From: Sipunculus nudus
Taxonomy: Eukaryota; Annelida; Sipuncula; Golfingiida; Sipunculidae
Direction of reading: 5' to 3'
Length of the DNA: 64,000 nt
Assembly: GCA_026874595.1 (NCBI GenBank)
Contig: CM049318.1
Coordinates: 62,160,250-62,224,249 of the forward strand
Part shown: piece by piece, positions 12,419 to 25,705 of the stretch
How positions within the stretch are numbered: the stretch's first letter is position 1
Layout of the letters: each line of letters opens with the position of its first letter
Program-made: the position numbers and the translations under genes
Notes under the pieces: generated by a model
The model's database searches: none
Told to the model about the DNA's origin: nothing
The model's input: the letters and a program-made list of their open reading frames with translations, nothing else

Positions 12419-12834
12419 CTAAATTCCTTGGAGTCTGTAGACTGAATTTTGAATTTTTTCTCTCTTTTTTTATTTTATTATCATTATTAACTGAATTCAG
12501 ATTCATACATTTTGCATTTAATTTCAATTCAGGTGAGAACTGAAATCAGGTCTGTTCATAAATTTCAAAATAGGGTTATATTTAACGGGGGACAGAAACC
12601 TATACAGACCTCCGTTATACACCCTGCAGTATACCGCTAACACCAACACCTAACGGGTTCATTTCCTTGAGTCACTTCAAATATCCCAGTGTCTTCCCAC
12701 CTACTGGTATGCAACACGGTTTTAAATGAGTAGATAGCTGGAGGACTGGGGTAGGCTTTTACCTTACTACTGCAGTTAATAAATGATCAAATACCATATT
12801 TAAGTTTACATGTACCCAGTACAAAGCCTTCAGG

Positions 12835-12852
12835 TCCCCCCCCCCCCCCCCG
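12835..12852. repeat. poly-C tract
   Basis: An uninterrupted C run of about 17 bases. It is one of more than a dozen C or G homopolymers of 9-15 bases in the window; several of the others mark MITEs. Confidence 0.9.
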
Positions 12853-13029
12853 ACACACTTTTTTGATTACCACTGGTGGTATATAGAACTTAATTCCAGG
12901 TAATTACCGCACTGTTCAGATTGCCTCCTCGCCGATTAAACTGAACGATCAATTCAAATATTTTAACCCATGATATATTATTTAAACAAAAGCACCGCAA
13001 ACAAGGATAATACGCCCGTCTGATGTCTT

Positions 13030-13465
13030 GTGACCTCTCACCTCATTAAATATGCGTGAAATCTGCTAAAGAATTTAACGGAGATGAGAAACTCAATTGG
13101 TTAATATGCATGAGTTTCATAAAAATCCATAGGAGTTTTGTTGAGTCACCACGGTGCCTCCAAAATGCGGTGACCTCTGACCTCATTAAGTATGCGTGGA
13201 TATTGCTGAAAATTGGTGTTACGCGAGATATTTTATTGATAAACATTTCTGATGAGTTTTATCAAAATCTTTCATATTCTTCGTAAGTTATCGCAGCTAC
13301 ACCAAAAAGTAGCCTGGTGAACCGTGACCTAATTAAATATGTGTGGATTTAATTTTTGCCCATAATCGAACTCGGGCGAGATAATCTGTTGGTTAGCATC
13401 TATGGTGAGTTTGGTGAAAATCCATCAAAGCCCTGGCAAGTTAGCGCGGCGACACTTAAAGTTAA
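13030..13465. repeat. three-unit degenerate tandem repeat (140-154 bp units)
   Basis: Units begin with GTGACCTCTCACCTCATTAA at 13030, GTGACCTCTGACCTCATTAA at 13170 and GTGACC-TAATTAA at 13324. Each continues with TATG(C/T)GTG, then a GAGAT...TTGGTTA or TTGATAA segment, then GAGTTT.ATAAAAATCCAT-like text and a GTTATCGC.GC.ACAC-like end. This layout, followed by GGACGGACGG at about 13471-13480, resembles interspersed elements with GTGACCTYTGACC repeats that I recall as common in marine animals. The overlapping frames on the two strands are a by-product. Confidence 0.7.
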
Positions 13466-13530
13466 CGGTAGGACGGACGGTGGGTACATCATAATACTAC
13501 CGTCATATGACGGGCGTATAAAACATATAC

Positions 13531-14819
13531 GTGAAAGATACTAGACGTAAATGATGGAATCAACCTATCAAAAATATAGTTGTCGCAAAATGTTAATTTT
13601 ACAGAAAAAAAAATTACATTTATATTGGCTAACATGCTTAATCAAACGACATGACACTTTACATACAAGCATAGAAGTATAAATAAGCACAGAGAGACAA
13701 ACGAATTTGGGAAATAAAGAAGAAAGAAAGTATGAATTTTAAAGTAAACAAACATAAAGACACAACTATTTCGAAGGGGAAATCTAGCTGAAATCGTAGA
13801 TGTACTCTGAAATCGACTTCAAGTTACCGAGGGATTACCTGAAGAAGGGGCAATCTGAATTCGTTGCACGCGGGACACAGAGCTAGGGAGAAGAATGATG
13901 TATCCTTTCAATTTAATTATAATTCGTCGTTAATTACGAATCCTTAAGTGATGATTATCGTATTATTTACGTATTTGTCCATAACTCGTATGTTTTAGGT
14001 TATGATAAATAAACAACGTCAAAATACCTCGCTATATGTATATAATGGTTAATAATTAATTACAGCGCACTCGAAGAACTCGTATCAAAAAGGAAAAGTT
14101 GTCAAAATATAATTCGTTCTTCAATCAAAAAAGGAATAAATTTACAGGGGAGGATGGATGAAAATTTGGCCATTAAGATGTACCGATCATAGGGAGTACC
14201 AAGTCAAGGTCTCAGGAATAATAATAATGATAAATATTATATGTGTATATTAAACAGGCTGTCATCATGTCATGAAAACAGGAGAATACCGGTTCATGCA
14301 TACAGCAAAATTGAAATGAAGCCTTGGTTGGGAAAGACAAATACAAAATCACATTAAAAGAAAAAGTGAAATTATAATGAACTTGATTGATTATTCTGGT
14401 GGTTCAAAAAAGTAATAACGTAAGCGGAAGTGGCCATACCTTTCGTGATTTTCAGTGTACATGCAGGAGAGAATCACGAGCACCTATTCCTGAACTAGTT
14501 TTATCACGCGAAACACCCAGCAACTAAATCATGACGTAATCTGAGCAAAAGAAATTTCCAAATGTGCCCTAATCTTCAAAATGATAAAAGGAATGACATT
14601 AGTCTAAACAGGCAAACAACTACCAATTTCAACAAATTATAATATCAGTCCATCCTTAAGTACACAACAATCGTGAATTTGTGATATCACACGCAAGTAT
14701 AATGATCATATATACATCACAGAAACTATCATCTCTACCGTCTACATATTTTACTCAGTATAACACGTCCTTTAAACCTCTCGTTAAGTATTTCTGGGGG
14801 TTATATCCATTATTTTCTA
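13531..14819. other. AT-rich intergenic DNA, nothing recognised
   Basis: No element or domain-bearing frame identified. Contains a few short A and AAT runs. Confidence 0.45.
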
Positions 14820-17699
14820 AAAAAAAGAATCGGCAAGGCACTGCACTTGAGTTCACCCCCAGGGACTGCTTGAATTGCTCATGCTTTTATATCTATACCA
14901 GGCCGGGCAGTAAAAACAGCTATCCGGTAAAACGTTCGTCTCTCGGATATCACAAAGCCGTCTTCGTTTAGTTCCCAGAATTTCCTGGAAAATCAATGCG
15001 CGGATATATAAATATCGGAACGCCCTTTTGACATATAATAACTGTGCTTGTCGCATCCACGCCCTTTTGACTCAAGCCTCACGCTGATATCAGAATGGTT
15101 AAATTGTTCAAGAAACACATCCAATTAGATAAATTGCTGAGCTATACGGGATGTTTCTCGCCAAGTCGCGGACGGGGGTTTATGGAAATAGTATCGGGTT
15201 TAAGGCCTGAAACAAGAAACCAAGTGTAATTCCATTAATTAGACAAAATGTGTTCTAGGTCAAAACCGATCCTGTTCCAATATTACATGGCGGGAACGGT
15301 CTGTAACCTTATGTTTTTAATACTCTCACTAACCACTTTCAAACTGTAATGTAAATGTTTCATCATTCATTGCGGTTAATTATGTAACAAGAATCAACAG
15401 CCGTGTCAACAAATGCGCCTCAGAATACGCTGAAGTGGCTTTTTATAATTTTATAACTTAGTATTTAAATTAAATACACCATATTCATTCTGTAATGGAA
15501 TTGCATGTGTGTTGGTATTTATTATTTTAACAAACAAATACATTTACCAACAATTCTGATTTAACCAAGTATATAGTACTCCTTTTCATTTACCTGTTTA
15601 CAGTGATATCACGACGATTCTCCTATTTAAAAGTCACTAGGTTTAGTAAATTATATTATATTATAAATTTATATAAAACACTGCGACAAGCAGTCAGGCA
15701 CTAGTTCTTTGACAGGACCACAGAGGGTAGTCGTAAAACCAAATGGTTCCTACGAATAAATGTATGACGGCACCCGTAATTCGTCAAACCATTTACCAGG
15801 TACATCTACAGAGTCAAATACGTGTGTGTAATACGCGTAATTTAAATGTTTTCCTGGTGGTTTTGATACTGATCTTTCGCTGGGATTTATTAGTAGAACT
15901 GTTGGCCCAATTAGACCTGATCGTATCCATTAAGTCACGTGATACAAGCTGCTCGAAAGCTCTCAGCAGCGGATTCTTTTACAGACCATGCAGGCAGAAT
16001 TAACCACTGTGGCAGACATTATCGTTAGGCCGAAGGCTGCTAAAACATCTAACTTCAGGGGAACTTAAGAAAAACATTACGCTGCCACTAGGATTAACTA
16101 AATGTTAACATAAGATCAACGGCCACTATGGACATTACAAAAAAATTTTTTTTGTTAATTACGAGTAAAAAAATTGAATTGTCTGGAATAAATATTAAAA
16201 TGGATGAATCACTGTCTGATAGTGAAAATTCGCACAATTTCGAACATTGATGAGATCACGACAAATCTTTGCTCAATAAAAACGACGCTATAAAAGAGCG
16301 TTGATATCGCGCTCACCAAGGTATGTGCAAAAAGCATAAAAATACTTACTTGATAAAAATGATTAATAAAAACAAAATATAGAAAAGGTATTAAAACCTG
16401 AAAAAGCATGAAAAGGAAAGTCCTTCCAGAAAAGGGTAATTTTTGAGAGGTAAAGCGTGCGCTGCTGCGTGAAATGGTATAAAGGTTCATCTTCCTATTT
16501 AAGGTTTAGGTTCACCCGAAATGATAACCTTGCCAAATACTAAATTTCAATAATAATAAACATGAACCTTAATTCATTATGTGCTACAGCATAAAACTGG
16601 ATAGTTAAGTGTCACATATATCACCTTAAACCAGGTATAAGCAATTCTCCGGAAAGTACATATCAAATTCCCATAACAGTGGATATGAACAAACACGCTA
16701 TACCGATAATCGTGGTTTGCAAATGAAATTGTGTCAGGATGCCGTTTTTGATTACGTCATATCGTTACGTAGTCGAATCTAGGTGGCTGATTCCGGACTA
16801 CACGTTCATAATAAGTTTTCCCTTGACCTTTGGGTCATTATCCTTGAATAAAATACCGATTGAGTCAACGGGAAGATATACATGAAAATATCCATGAAAA
16901 GAAAGGAAGGCGCACGATTAATAGAGGGGAGTGACATATACATACAAGCCGTTTGTGTGGACTTTTAGGAACCAAATTAACATCGTGCAGTTTGTCATTA
17001 TCGTGCGTGTATGGTTGTGTGTGGGTAGGGAGGAGGGACGTAATAATATGTTAGACCGCAGTCCAGTTACATGGTATACTATATTCGCATCTCAAATGTG
17101 TCACAGGTGTAATAAAATATTGAAATATATTATAAAAGAAGTAAAGGACCTTTATTTCTTATATCATACAGACTAAGGACATGATTAAAAAAGTACATAT
17201 TTCTTAAAATTTGACATTGATCTTTTCTGCAGTCGCTGGGTACATTCTTAGCCCGTGCGGTCCTGTTTTCCAGTGGAATTAAAATTAACATGATTAGGTG
17301 CGACATTTGCCGTGAGACCTGAAAGCGGACAGTGGCGCTTATGAATAATTATATAACTTTATACACACCTGTTTCTGTTGATTAAAGTGACTTTATATTA
17401 TTGCACTTATTCTCCTGAACCAACGTCAGAAGAACCTTGGGGCGCAGTTTCGAAAAGAAGAATATTTGAACGTAAAGGGTATTAATACAAACATATGGAA
17501 TGTTAGTCTTGTTTGTCTTTAGAAGGAATATATAATGAATATATAACTATATCGCCGTTATTGTATGAAATTGTTGCCGCAAAAATCCGGAGAGCACTAC
17601 TGATACCGGTACCTGTGAAACGCAATGTGTGATTTATGTGTTAACATTCTTTATATCATTTGTGTCAACCGGATGACTGTACATTAATTTGACTGATGG
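14820..17699. other. mixed intergenic DNA, no supported feature
   Basis: Moderately complex patches (14820-15200 and 15690-16010) alternate with AT-rich sequence. The 93-codon minus-strand frame at 16209-16490 and the 86-codon plus-strand frame at 15743-16003 have no recognisable domain and no splice context I can defend. Confidence 0.4.
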
Positions 17700-19090
17700 C
17701 TAATTCTGCAAACAAAACATGCGTTATAGTTGATGTAACACCCTTGTGATTCGAGAAGAGGGTGAGTACGGGAGCGCATATAGTGGCAGCTCGCCATGTA
17801 AACAATACAGGGTGAACAGGTTCATCTTCCAACGGTGGCATGTACCAGTTTCCACTGGGGTCAGTTGTGAAGCACACAGATGTTGCCGGGCGGTCGGCCT
17901 TGTTTTGATGATGTTGTCGGTTGGGGGGGGGGGCAGAGATCGTTAGTGGCTCAGTGTCAGCTGGCTATACATATACACGGCTGGCCGAGTCCGGTCGACG
18001 TGAAGCCGGCTCACTCTAACCATCCAACCCCCTCCTTGCTCCCCCCCCCCCGGGGAGAACACAATAGTGGCCAACCCATACTATCCTCCTGACCTCAAAT
18101 GCAACAATCTCTTTTAGTGAACAACTTGTACAGTGGACATCACGCCCTGTACAACGCGTACACATATAAACCCTGGTTCAACTACAAGCATGCTATACAA
18201 AGGCGCCTCCCGGCAACCTCAGGCTCATTAGAATATGAAGCCCATGTCCCTCATTTCGCACGACCAGGCCGGTGACCTGCAATGCATGTGTAATTATAGC
18301 ACGTACACATTAAACCCTCAGCCTCACACGCATGCACTGTTGTATACATATACAAACAACATTCAAAACGCCAAAGACAGTTGATGATAACTTACATTTT
18401 GGAGAGTCGCCCATTTTACCCCAGTGCTTGCACCTTGTTATGATGTTGCGGGGTCCGTTAGGCTGGGGGCCGTGTGTATGCGGCCCTGTATTTACGGTCC
18501 CTCACTCGCCATGTTGGTTTAGCCATCCGTTGATTTCCAAACAGAGCGGTGTGTAACACAGGCAGATTTCTCTATAACCATACCACCTTGCACCAAACCC
18601 TTACGAATTTCGATGGAACAAACTTTGATCTATAACATAGCTTACCTGTGGGAACGAGGCTTCTTGACAATCGGTATTAAATCCCTCTGAATTCACAGCT
18701 TCAACTTACTCCGGTCTTGTCGAGGCCAGCTGCCGAGTAAAGTCACGTGATCAGGTGCCCGGATTACCGTCAGTAATCACACTGCCAGCCATTGGAGCAT
18801 AAAACGGTCACAACTTGGGCTTGATAGGGTTTCAATATTGTCGGGACCACCAGCTCGTGTCCCCAGCTGCATCTGTGCCCACAAATCCGATTAGTTTTTA
18901 TATTCTTCTTTGGTGCGTGGTTCAAACTGTCAATGAAAGACACTCGCTTTTCGTGTCCCCCGAGTTCACAATAAACATACGCACAATAACAAGCTGACAG
19001 CGGTCCGGACCACGCGGCAGTACTGCTAGCAAATGACCTGTATCTGTGGTAACGCTCATGCGGGGCAGTCCAGGCCGTAAGTGTACACAT
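17700..19090. other. long higher-GC block, candidate regulatory or unrecognised exon-bearing segment
   Basis: About 1.4 kb of balanced sequence rich in CpG words, interrupted by a G run (about 17923-17933) and a C run (about 18041-18050). Frames of 60-106 codons on both strands overlap without recognisable domains. It is one of the longest complex stretches in the window. No RNA gene or transposon end was seen. Confidence 0.3.
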
Positions 19091-20139
19091 AACAAAACAA
19101 GATAAATAGACCCAGTTGGTATTTGAAGGCTTTAAACTATTTGCTGTACTTTGTGTATGAACGGGTGCAGTGGAACTACTTGCTTTTTAGCCATTATACA
19201 TGCTAATGTGGACAACCCTTGCAGTCCTGGCACCAATCGAGTTAAACATACAATTAACCCCATGTGACCCCAGTGGCCTTACAGATTAAGTTATATGAGC
19301 TAAAACATTAGAGTATCGTATTTCCATTTTATTAATGTTTTTCTTTGAACAGCATATAATTATAAACATTATTACATTTATTCTCACGATTCAATATTTT
19401 ATGATAATCTGGTCACTCAATCATTCTAATACAAATCTGTTTTGTTTAGAAACCTTAACAAAAAATTCTAACCTTTTGCATTTAAATAATTCACAAAAAA
19501 ATGTATTAATGTAATACAAAGAAGGTCTGAAATTTAAATTCCGTTTGTGATGAATGGCCGACACAAGAAGCCCACAATAACTTCTGTAACAGTTAAATAC
19601 CACAAGTCCACAACCAAGGGAAAGTTAAATCGACGTGAATAGTTTTGAAGGATTGTGTTTCTACTAATTTCTTTTTTTAACATCTATAATTAACACCAGG
19701 AATATGGTAATTTGTGAGGAAACCCTTCGGTCAGTCCGAAAAAAAACATAGCACGCCGCACATAGGAAACCCCAAACGATAAAAAAATTGCTAGATGCCA
19801 ATTAAATCAGTGGAAACAATCGTCCCGGGTTTTAGAAACACACATTACCCCAACTGAGAATTTGTTTTCTATTAAGTATAATTCACGGGCATTTCCCCTT
19901 AGGTACCTGCGATAGCCCACAGGAAAATCGTTTAACAGGGCGTATCGGATTGTCACAAGTATGAACCAACATACAGATCAACGAACGCCAATACCATGCA
20001 TTCCAAGTGTGTGACAATACAGATCAATGTATTCTGTGAATTTGCAAAATGATTTTCTTTCTTAATTTAAACCCTATGTTTTGAAACTGGATATTGACAA
20101 GCGATTTATTAATAAATTGAAAGCTTGAATGTAAAAAAG
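19091..20139. other. AT-rich intergenic DNA, nothing recognised
   Basis: Ordinary AT-rich sequence with scattered A/T homopolymers. No repeat family matched within the window. Confidence 0.45.
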
Positions 20140-20560
20140 TAAGAAGTAGAACGCACTGGCATAATCTTTCTGAGTCAGATTTCTTGCCGAAGGCGTCAGG
20201 AGGTCCCCGCACGATATCGCGACGCTGGTACGTTATGGCGGCATAGAGCGCTAACATATATCAGGCTACCAAAACACGAACGCAAAGTCTAGCAGGCGAC
20301 AGCAGAGCCAAAGCCCGCCAGACATGTACACGCTTCTGTCAGCTGAAGCTGCGCTCAACAACACCCGATGTCTACGTCACGGGGCTCTCTGGAGTAGAAA
20401 TCGCCTCCCCGATATAGCAGGTTGTGACACATTTCAAACCGTAGTTGGGCAGCAGGCCCCATTGCGCCTCCGACAGACCTGCTCCTACGCTAGGCTAATT
20501 AGTTCCTTCCGCGCAACCAGTCACACACACGTAAAAAATACGATGCGGTTACTTAGATAA
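20140..20560. other. higher-GC complex block, candidate conserved non-coding element
   Basis: About 420 bp of CpG-containing complex sequence that ends abruptly in very AT-rich DNA. It contains a GCTAATTAG homeodomain-type core near 20493. The 78-codon plus-strand frame at 20324-20560 has no recognised domain. Confidence 0.3.
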
Positions 20561-21907
20561 TTAGAGAGAAATAGCTACGGCTTCGTATAGCCACTGTTGG
20601 TGGTTGGTACGCGTACGGTAGCAAGTTTCTGTTGGGTAATTAAACGTGAATTTATGTACACCGGCGATAAACATGGTTTGCAGACATGACGAAATGTACC
20701 CGTTACATACGGCATACAGAGTAAATAAATATGATTATTTTATATGGAAAATTTTATTTTCTTTCAACCCCGTATAGATTTCAAAGAATATATATTTATG
20801 CAAGAGAAAGGTCTATAAGTTAATAATGCAGTTAATAATATACAGTTACTGTCTGCTCAAAATTTACTGAAACATTCTCTCAGCAATTGCAAATTTCTAA
20901 ATTCCAAAATTGTCACCGAACGCTTTATCATTGTTATGCAGAAATTCTGTATTGAATTATTTTTCTAAAAAAAATAACATTCTTTAAATATTTTTATTAT
21001 AAATAATTTGTTATTTTTATATAGAAAGTAAAGATTCACCTGCAAAGGCTGTATACTTCAAAGAAATTACAGCACAGTGTCAAGTAGTACTAAACATATA
21101 TCAATATTTATTTTCAAGCCCAAATGAAAGATAATTCCTTCCGTCAATGTGTATTGACAATAAATTTGTTAGACTTTAGGTAATAATTATAATAAAATTG
21201 TTTCTTTACCCATTTTCGCTTTAATTTCATTATCTGGAAAGATAAATTCGAGGAATATTTCTTATGATGTTATTTCTCTTCCATTATTCAAATCAATTTG
21301 ATTTCTTAGAAAGATAGATTCAAATAATTATTTCTTACGACTTCTACTGTTAGTTAAGATTCATCAAGCATTAATTTTAATACCTATTTATCCGTTATAT
21401 TTCAAAATATTGGTTGCAATAAAAAATCATTACATATGCACGAGAGAAATGCATTAATTTTTATTTATTATCACAAAATAACTTTTGTTAATAATTGATG
21501 AGCCAAGAAATGAAACTAGAATCGCGGTGACGAAACAAATTAGAATCACTGCAAATAACTATATATTATATTTTTTAGATATATATATTCTATATACATC
21601 TGCATATCCTACATGTGGTAAATAACAATTTTTATCTTATCATTAAATATAGATATATAAATAATATGAAACCGTTTCTGTTTATCATTTAATTATTTAA
21701 ATATCCATTATAAAAATATGTTAAAAATCAAATATGAATAAAAAGTAAATATTTTTTAAAGTAACTTATTCGAGTAGAAAACATTTAAATTATATTTTTT
21801 TATTCCATATTTGTGTGAGATGAGCATACTTAACCCTAATATATTCATGTGCCATGCTTGGCGCTTATGTCTGAGTTGATATTACATTTGAAACGGTAGC
21901 ATAAATG

Positions 21908-21909
<2 letters not shown>

Positions 21910-21970
<61 letters not shown>
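21910..21970. repeat. (TA)n microsatellite, 61 bp
   Basis: Uninterrupted alternating A and T. It generates a Tyr-Ile pseudo-frame at 21905-22090. Confidence 0.97.
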
Positions 21971-21973
<3 letters not shown>

Positions 21974-22783
21974 TCACTTAAAAAAGAAAATATATTCGAG
22001 AAACGTATTTTCAGCGGTCGCATTCAGTCTTGTTGTAATTCGACAAAAAATCCGTTTCAAGCAAAAAAAAAAGAGGACAATTTACATTAATTTGAATAAA
22101 AACCAAAAACGACAGAAAAGTAAACGAAATTGTGAATTTGAAGTGTATATATAAATAAATATACAATGATTAATTTTCTGCAGAAAAAATGAACCATTAA
22201 AAATTATTTTGCTGGGAAAGGAAATAAAAGAAATTTGTCAAAATAAATACAATTGGCATTTTTTTAATAAGCGTTGGTTCATTTGATCAATATTTGCTTT
22301 TGTGTTTTATTATAATCATTTATTTACAAATAATCATATATTTTAACAATTGTATATTTATATATCTATACGTTTTTATTTTGTACAAAAGGAAAGGTTT
22401 TGTGGTTTTATATTTATTTTTCTATATTATATAAATTAATAAGTGCTGCTTATTGTAAATTGGAGAACACATTTTTCTTATGTTTGTATAAGCGAAATTC
22501 GCAAACCGGCTATATATTTAATTGGCGCTTTCAAAATCAACGTTTACACTTTCGCAACTGAATATCCCAACGCATTTTGCTCGAAACGCTGCCGCTCACA
22601 AAGAAAACGCTATATAAGTGGGGACCATGCGATAATGTTATAAGTTAGAGAGTTATGAAAGTGCTTTGAACATCCATATATATTTTGAAGTATAGGTGAA
22701 TTAAAACGTAAATTCTAAGTAATAATTCATCTGTATGGTTTAAAAAGTAATTTCAGTGGTTATATTTAAAAAAAATGAATAGA

Positions 22784-22784
<1 letters not shown>

Positions 22785-22846
<62 letters not shown>

Positions 22847-22891
22847 CCAATTACCAGCATGTCGGAAAACCATTTAGATGTTCACTTAATA

Positions 22892-22928
<37 letters not shown>
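22785..22928. repeat. paired (TA)n microsatellites
   Basis: Two pure (TA)n arrays, 22785-22841 and 22894-22928, separated by 52 bp of unique sequence. No inverted arms flank them. Confidence 0.95.
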
Positions 22929-22929
<1 letters not shown>

Positions 22930-24058
22930 CTTCATCAGGTCTTGCAATATTTCCTGTAACTGAATATAATAAATGATATTGATAATTTAATCGTATAATA
23001 TTGATATGATGTGTATTGGTTTGATAGTAGTATGCATATAGAACTATGTACTAAAATTTGAAAGAAAAAAATATGTTTATATTTTTTAAATTAATAATTT
23101 AAAATATATTATGTTATATAATTTACAATGTTTTATAGTATTTTAACTTATATTCTATTTTGTTATATTATAATATATGTTTTATCCATTGTGCTTAATC
23201 GATAAGTACAAATTTATATATATATATATAGTATATATAATTCAGTTATATAGACTATATACAATATACATACAATATTACTATATTTTAATCATATACT
23301 ATATTTCGTACCTTATATCAAAACATTCTTTTTACTTCGTTTTTTTACAGTTTATATGTCTTGGTAGCCCGATTCCCTGCAGCGTTAAATGAAGACTTCG
23401 CTGGGAACGTCAAAGTATATATGGAAGGTGAAATAACTTACATATATACCATAGTTACAAACTTACACTTGGTACTTGAACACATGGACAATCCAATAAA
23501 CGTTCACTTCCGCTGAGAATGCAGACCTTTTCGCCCGCTTGCTCTGTATACTAATACCGAATTCACCCAGGTAAGTCAGTATGGTCATGATTATCAACTA
23601 AAAATATAGTTATACATATATATATATCACCTTAATGAAATATATATATATCACATAAATAAGTGTGTGTGTGTGTGTATGCGTATTCATGTATAAGTAA
23701 GGAGAGTATGCATACTCTAAAATATTGAAGGAGAGACGTCTGAACTCGTACCAGATATAACAATGTGAAGATTGTTACAACTTTCCATATCGACTGCATC
23801 GTGTATAACACTAAAGCCATAAAGGTAAGTGTGCATGCATGCATCTGTATATGCTTGGTGTATATGTATATTCTTTGTGGCATGTGATGTGTAAATGTAC
23901 GTTGTACAATGATGCCATGGCGTTCTTAGTACATATTTATATTATATCTTATATATTTATATAGATTTTATATAGCATGCATATAGATACACTGTGTCGT
24001 CGACCTTGTTTCGGGGAAGATGTTTGGGGGTGGGGGGGGGGTCTCACTTTTTTATTGG

Positions 24059-24770
24059 CGGGGTAGCAGACCGGAATAGACCCCCCCCCCCCCCGTCCCT
24101 TGATTGTATACCCGGGTTTAATCTGGCCAAGCCCAAACTAAACCCGGAGTATAAAATGGGTTATATATAGGCTATATATATAGTCTATGCCCGGAGTATA
24201 ATTTGTCCTAGTCCATTTTATACCCCCTTATAGGCTAGATTATACCCCCCCCCCTCCTGCTGCTTTTTAATAACTGTAATCAATTGTAGTATTTTACCAA
24301 ATGACTCACCTTCTGTCAGATTTTTAATAATTTAATGTAATAATCAAGTGAACGTGAATAGGCGATAGGTATGTTATATATATAGTGTGTATAGATCGAA
24401 TCGCATTAATATACATAACAGTATTACGACTCTGGATTTTCAGAAATTATATCATCTTCTTATATGAGACTCCCAAATAATTCAAACCTACAACAAAATA
24501 CCCACATTTAAACGAATGGGTGCTGACAATATATAGTAACATGATGTATAAACTTAAAAATAAATTAATGAAAGTATATAGATCACCGCATCTGGCAAGA
24601 TACAATTCAGTTTCTGTGATTTTTGGGAGGGGTATAAAGTAAACAGGAAGGGTATAAAACAGTTCAGGGCAGAATATACCCCGGGGTATATATATATCTT
24701 CTGGCCCACAGGCTAAAACATACCCGAGTATCAACTGGTCAGGAGGTATAATATGGTCTGTTACAGGGGA
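24059..24770. mobile_element. non-autonomous TIR DNA element, family 1 copy 2
   Basis: Same family as 6288-7225, in the opposite orientation. The left end GGGTAGCAGACCGGAATAGA corresponds to the CAGTGTAGCAGGCCAGAATA end of copy 1; the right end is TATAATATGGTCTGTTACAG. Shared internal blocks are TTGATTGTATACCCGGGTTT at about 24101, ACTCACCTTCTGTCAGATTT at about 24304, GGCGATAGGTAT at 24361 and the CCCCGGGGTATA palindrome near 24680. C runs have expanded at about 24080-24094 and 24246-24254. No transposase frame; the 118-codon minus-strand frame crossing its right half is not recognisable. Confidence 0.65.
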
Positions 24771-25337
24771 CAAAGTATACATATAATAAAGGATTAAACA
24801 CAATTTTCAAATTTCGAGATAATTCCAAAACTTAGTTTACAGTTTTGTCATATTTTACTTAATAATCTCTCAGTTACGGACCTCATATTGAGAAAAGTTA
24901 GGATTAGTATGTGTCAGTTGACTTATTGAATTATTTGACATGTTATACCGTGTTAAATCATGAAGAATAATGGCGTAAAATGAGCAAATTGTATGATAAA
25001 AATATATAAAAATATATGCTTCAGAATATAAGGTTTGGAGTGAAGAAAATTTTGATATTCTGGGAGAGTGGGAGAGGAATTATGTCCTGTTTTATTTCCG
25101 GGGGGGGGGGGGGGGAGGTGGCTGCTTCTGTCAGGTTACTTCTGTGGATTTTCTCAGCAAATAAGACCCATGCACTCTGTTTTTTCCAGTTCCATGTAAA
25201 ATATTTCAAGTTAATTTTATCTTCAGTATATATCAATGTTTGCATGCTTGTGCACGGTGCGTACATCTTATAACTCTCTGCATTCAGTATTATAGGACTG
25301 CCATAAAATCTTCATATAAACCAAAATAAGTAACGTG

Positions 25338-25614
25338 GATATTTGGCCTAGCTCTTCTTTGACAAGGCGATGTTATATATAGGTGGCAGCATCAGGGATG
25401 AATTATAGTTGCAGTATGGCTGTAAAGGGGACAACTGTTCTGAATGTTGGAACGTATAAATGTTGGAGCCCGTCTGCCGATGGGCTTGGTCCATATAAGG
25501 ATCCGTTATTGGGCTGCCAATCTGCAGATGCATGGGCAGCCCAATAACGGATGCATGCAGTGTCATGCACTTACTGGCCTATCTGCAGATGGGCTCGGCC
25601 CAATAACCGATATT
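25338..25614. mobile_element. palindromic MITE, family 2 copy A
   Basis: The left arm (ATATTTGGCCTAGCTCTTCT region) and the inverse of the right arm (TATCGGTTATTGGGCCGAGC) are similar. The core holds a perfect 18-bp inverted repeat, 25501-25518 against 25535-25552 (ATCCGTTATTGGGCTGCC and its complement), around a CTGCAG-containing loop. Related sequence lies at 43258-43400 (inverse) and 46370-46510 (same orientation), and more distantly at about 58630-58735. No coding capacity. Confidence 0.65.
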
Positions 25615-25705
25615 AGTTGTCGCTAGTAATACGTTATTCCGTAATCTTGTTGATTTTTGTACTGAGACAAACATTTCACAGTACTAAATTTTTTATTGAA
25701 ATATA

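Larger units (their letters stand above)
20561..24058. other. very AT-rich desert with (TA)n arrays
   Basis: The most AT-rich stretch of the window. Besides the arrays at 21910-21970, 22785-22841 and 22894-22928 I see only short degenerate TA-rich runs, such as 23216-23230 and 23940-23985. Nothing codes for a recognisable protein. Confidence 0.6.

Noticed and set aside
16209-16490. 93-codon minus-strand frame with hydrophobic stretches
   Set aside because: AT-rich DNA readily yields Phe/Ile/Leu-rich frames; no family or gene context supports it.
17395-17420. TATTGCACTT word resembling the start of miR-92
   Set aside because: Only ten bases agree and no complementary arm lies within hairpin distance.
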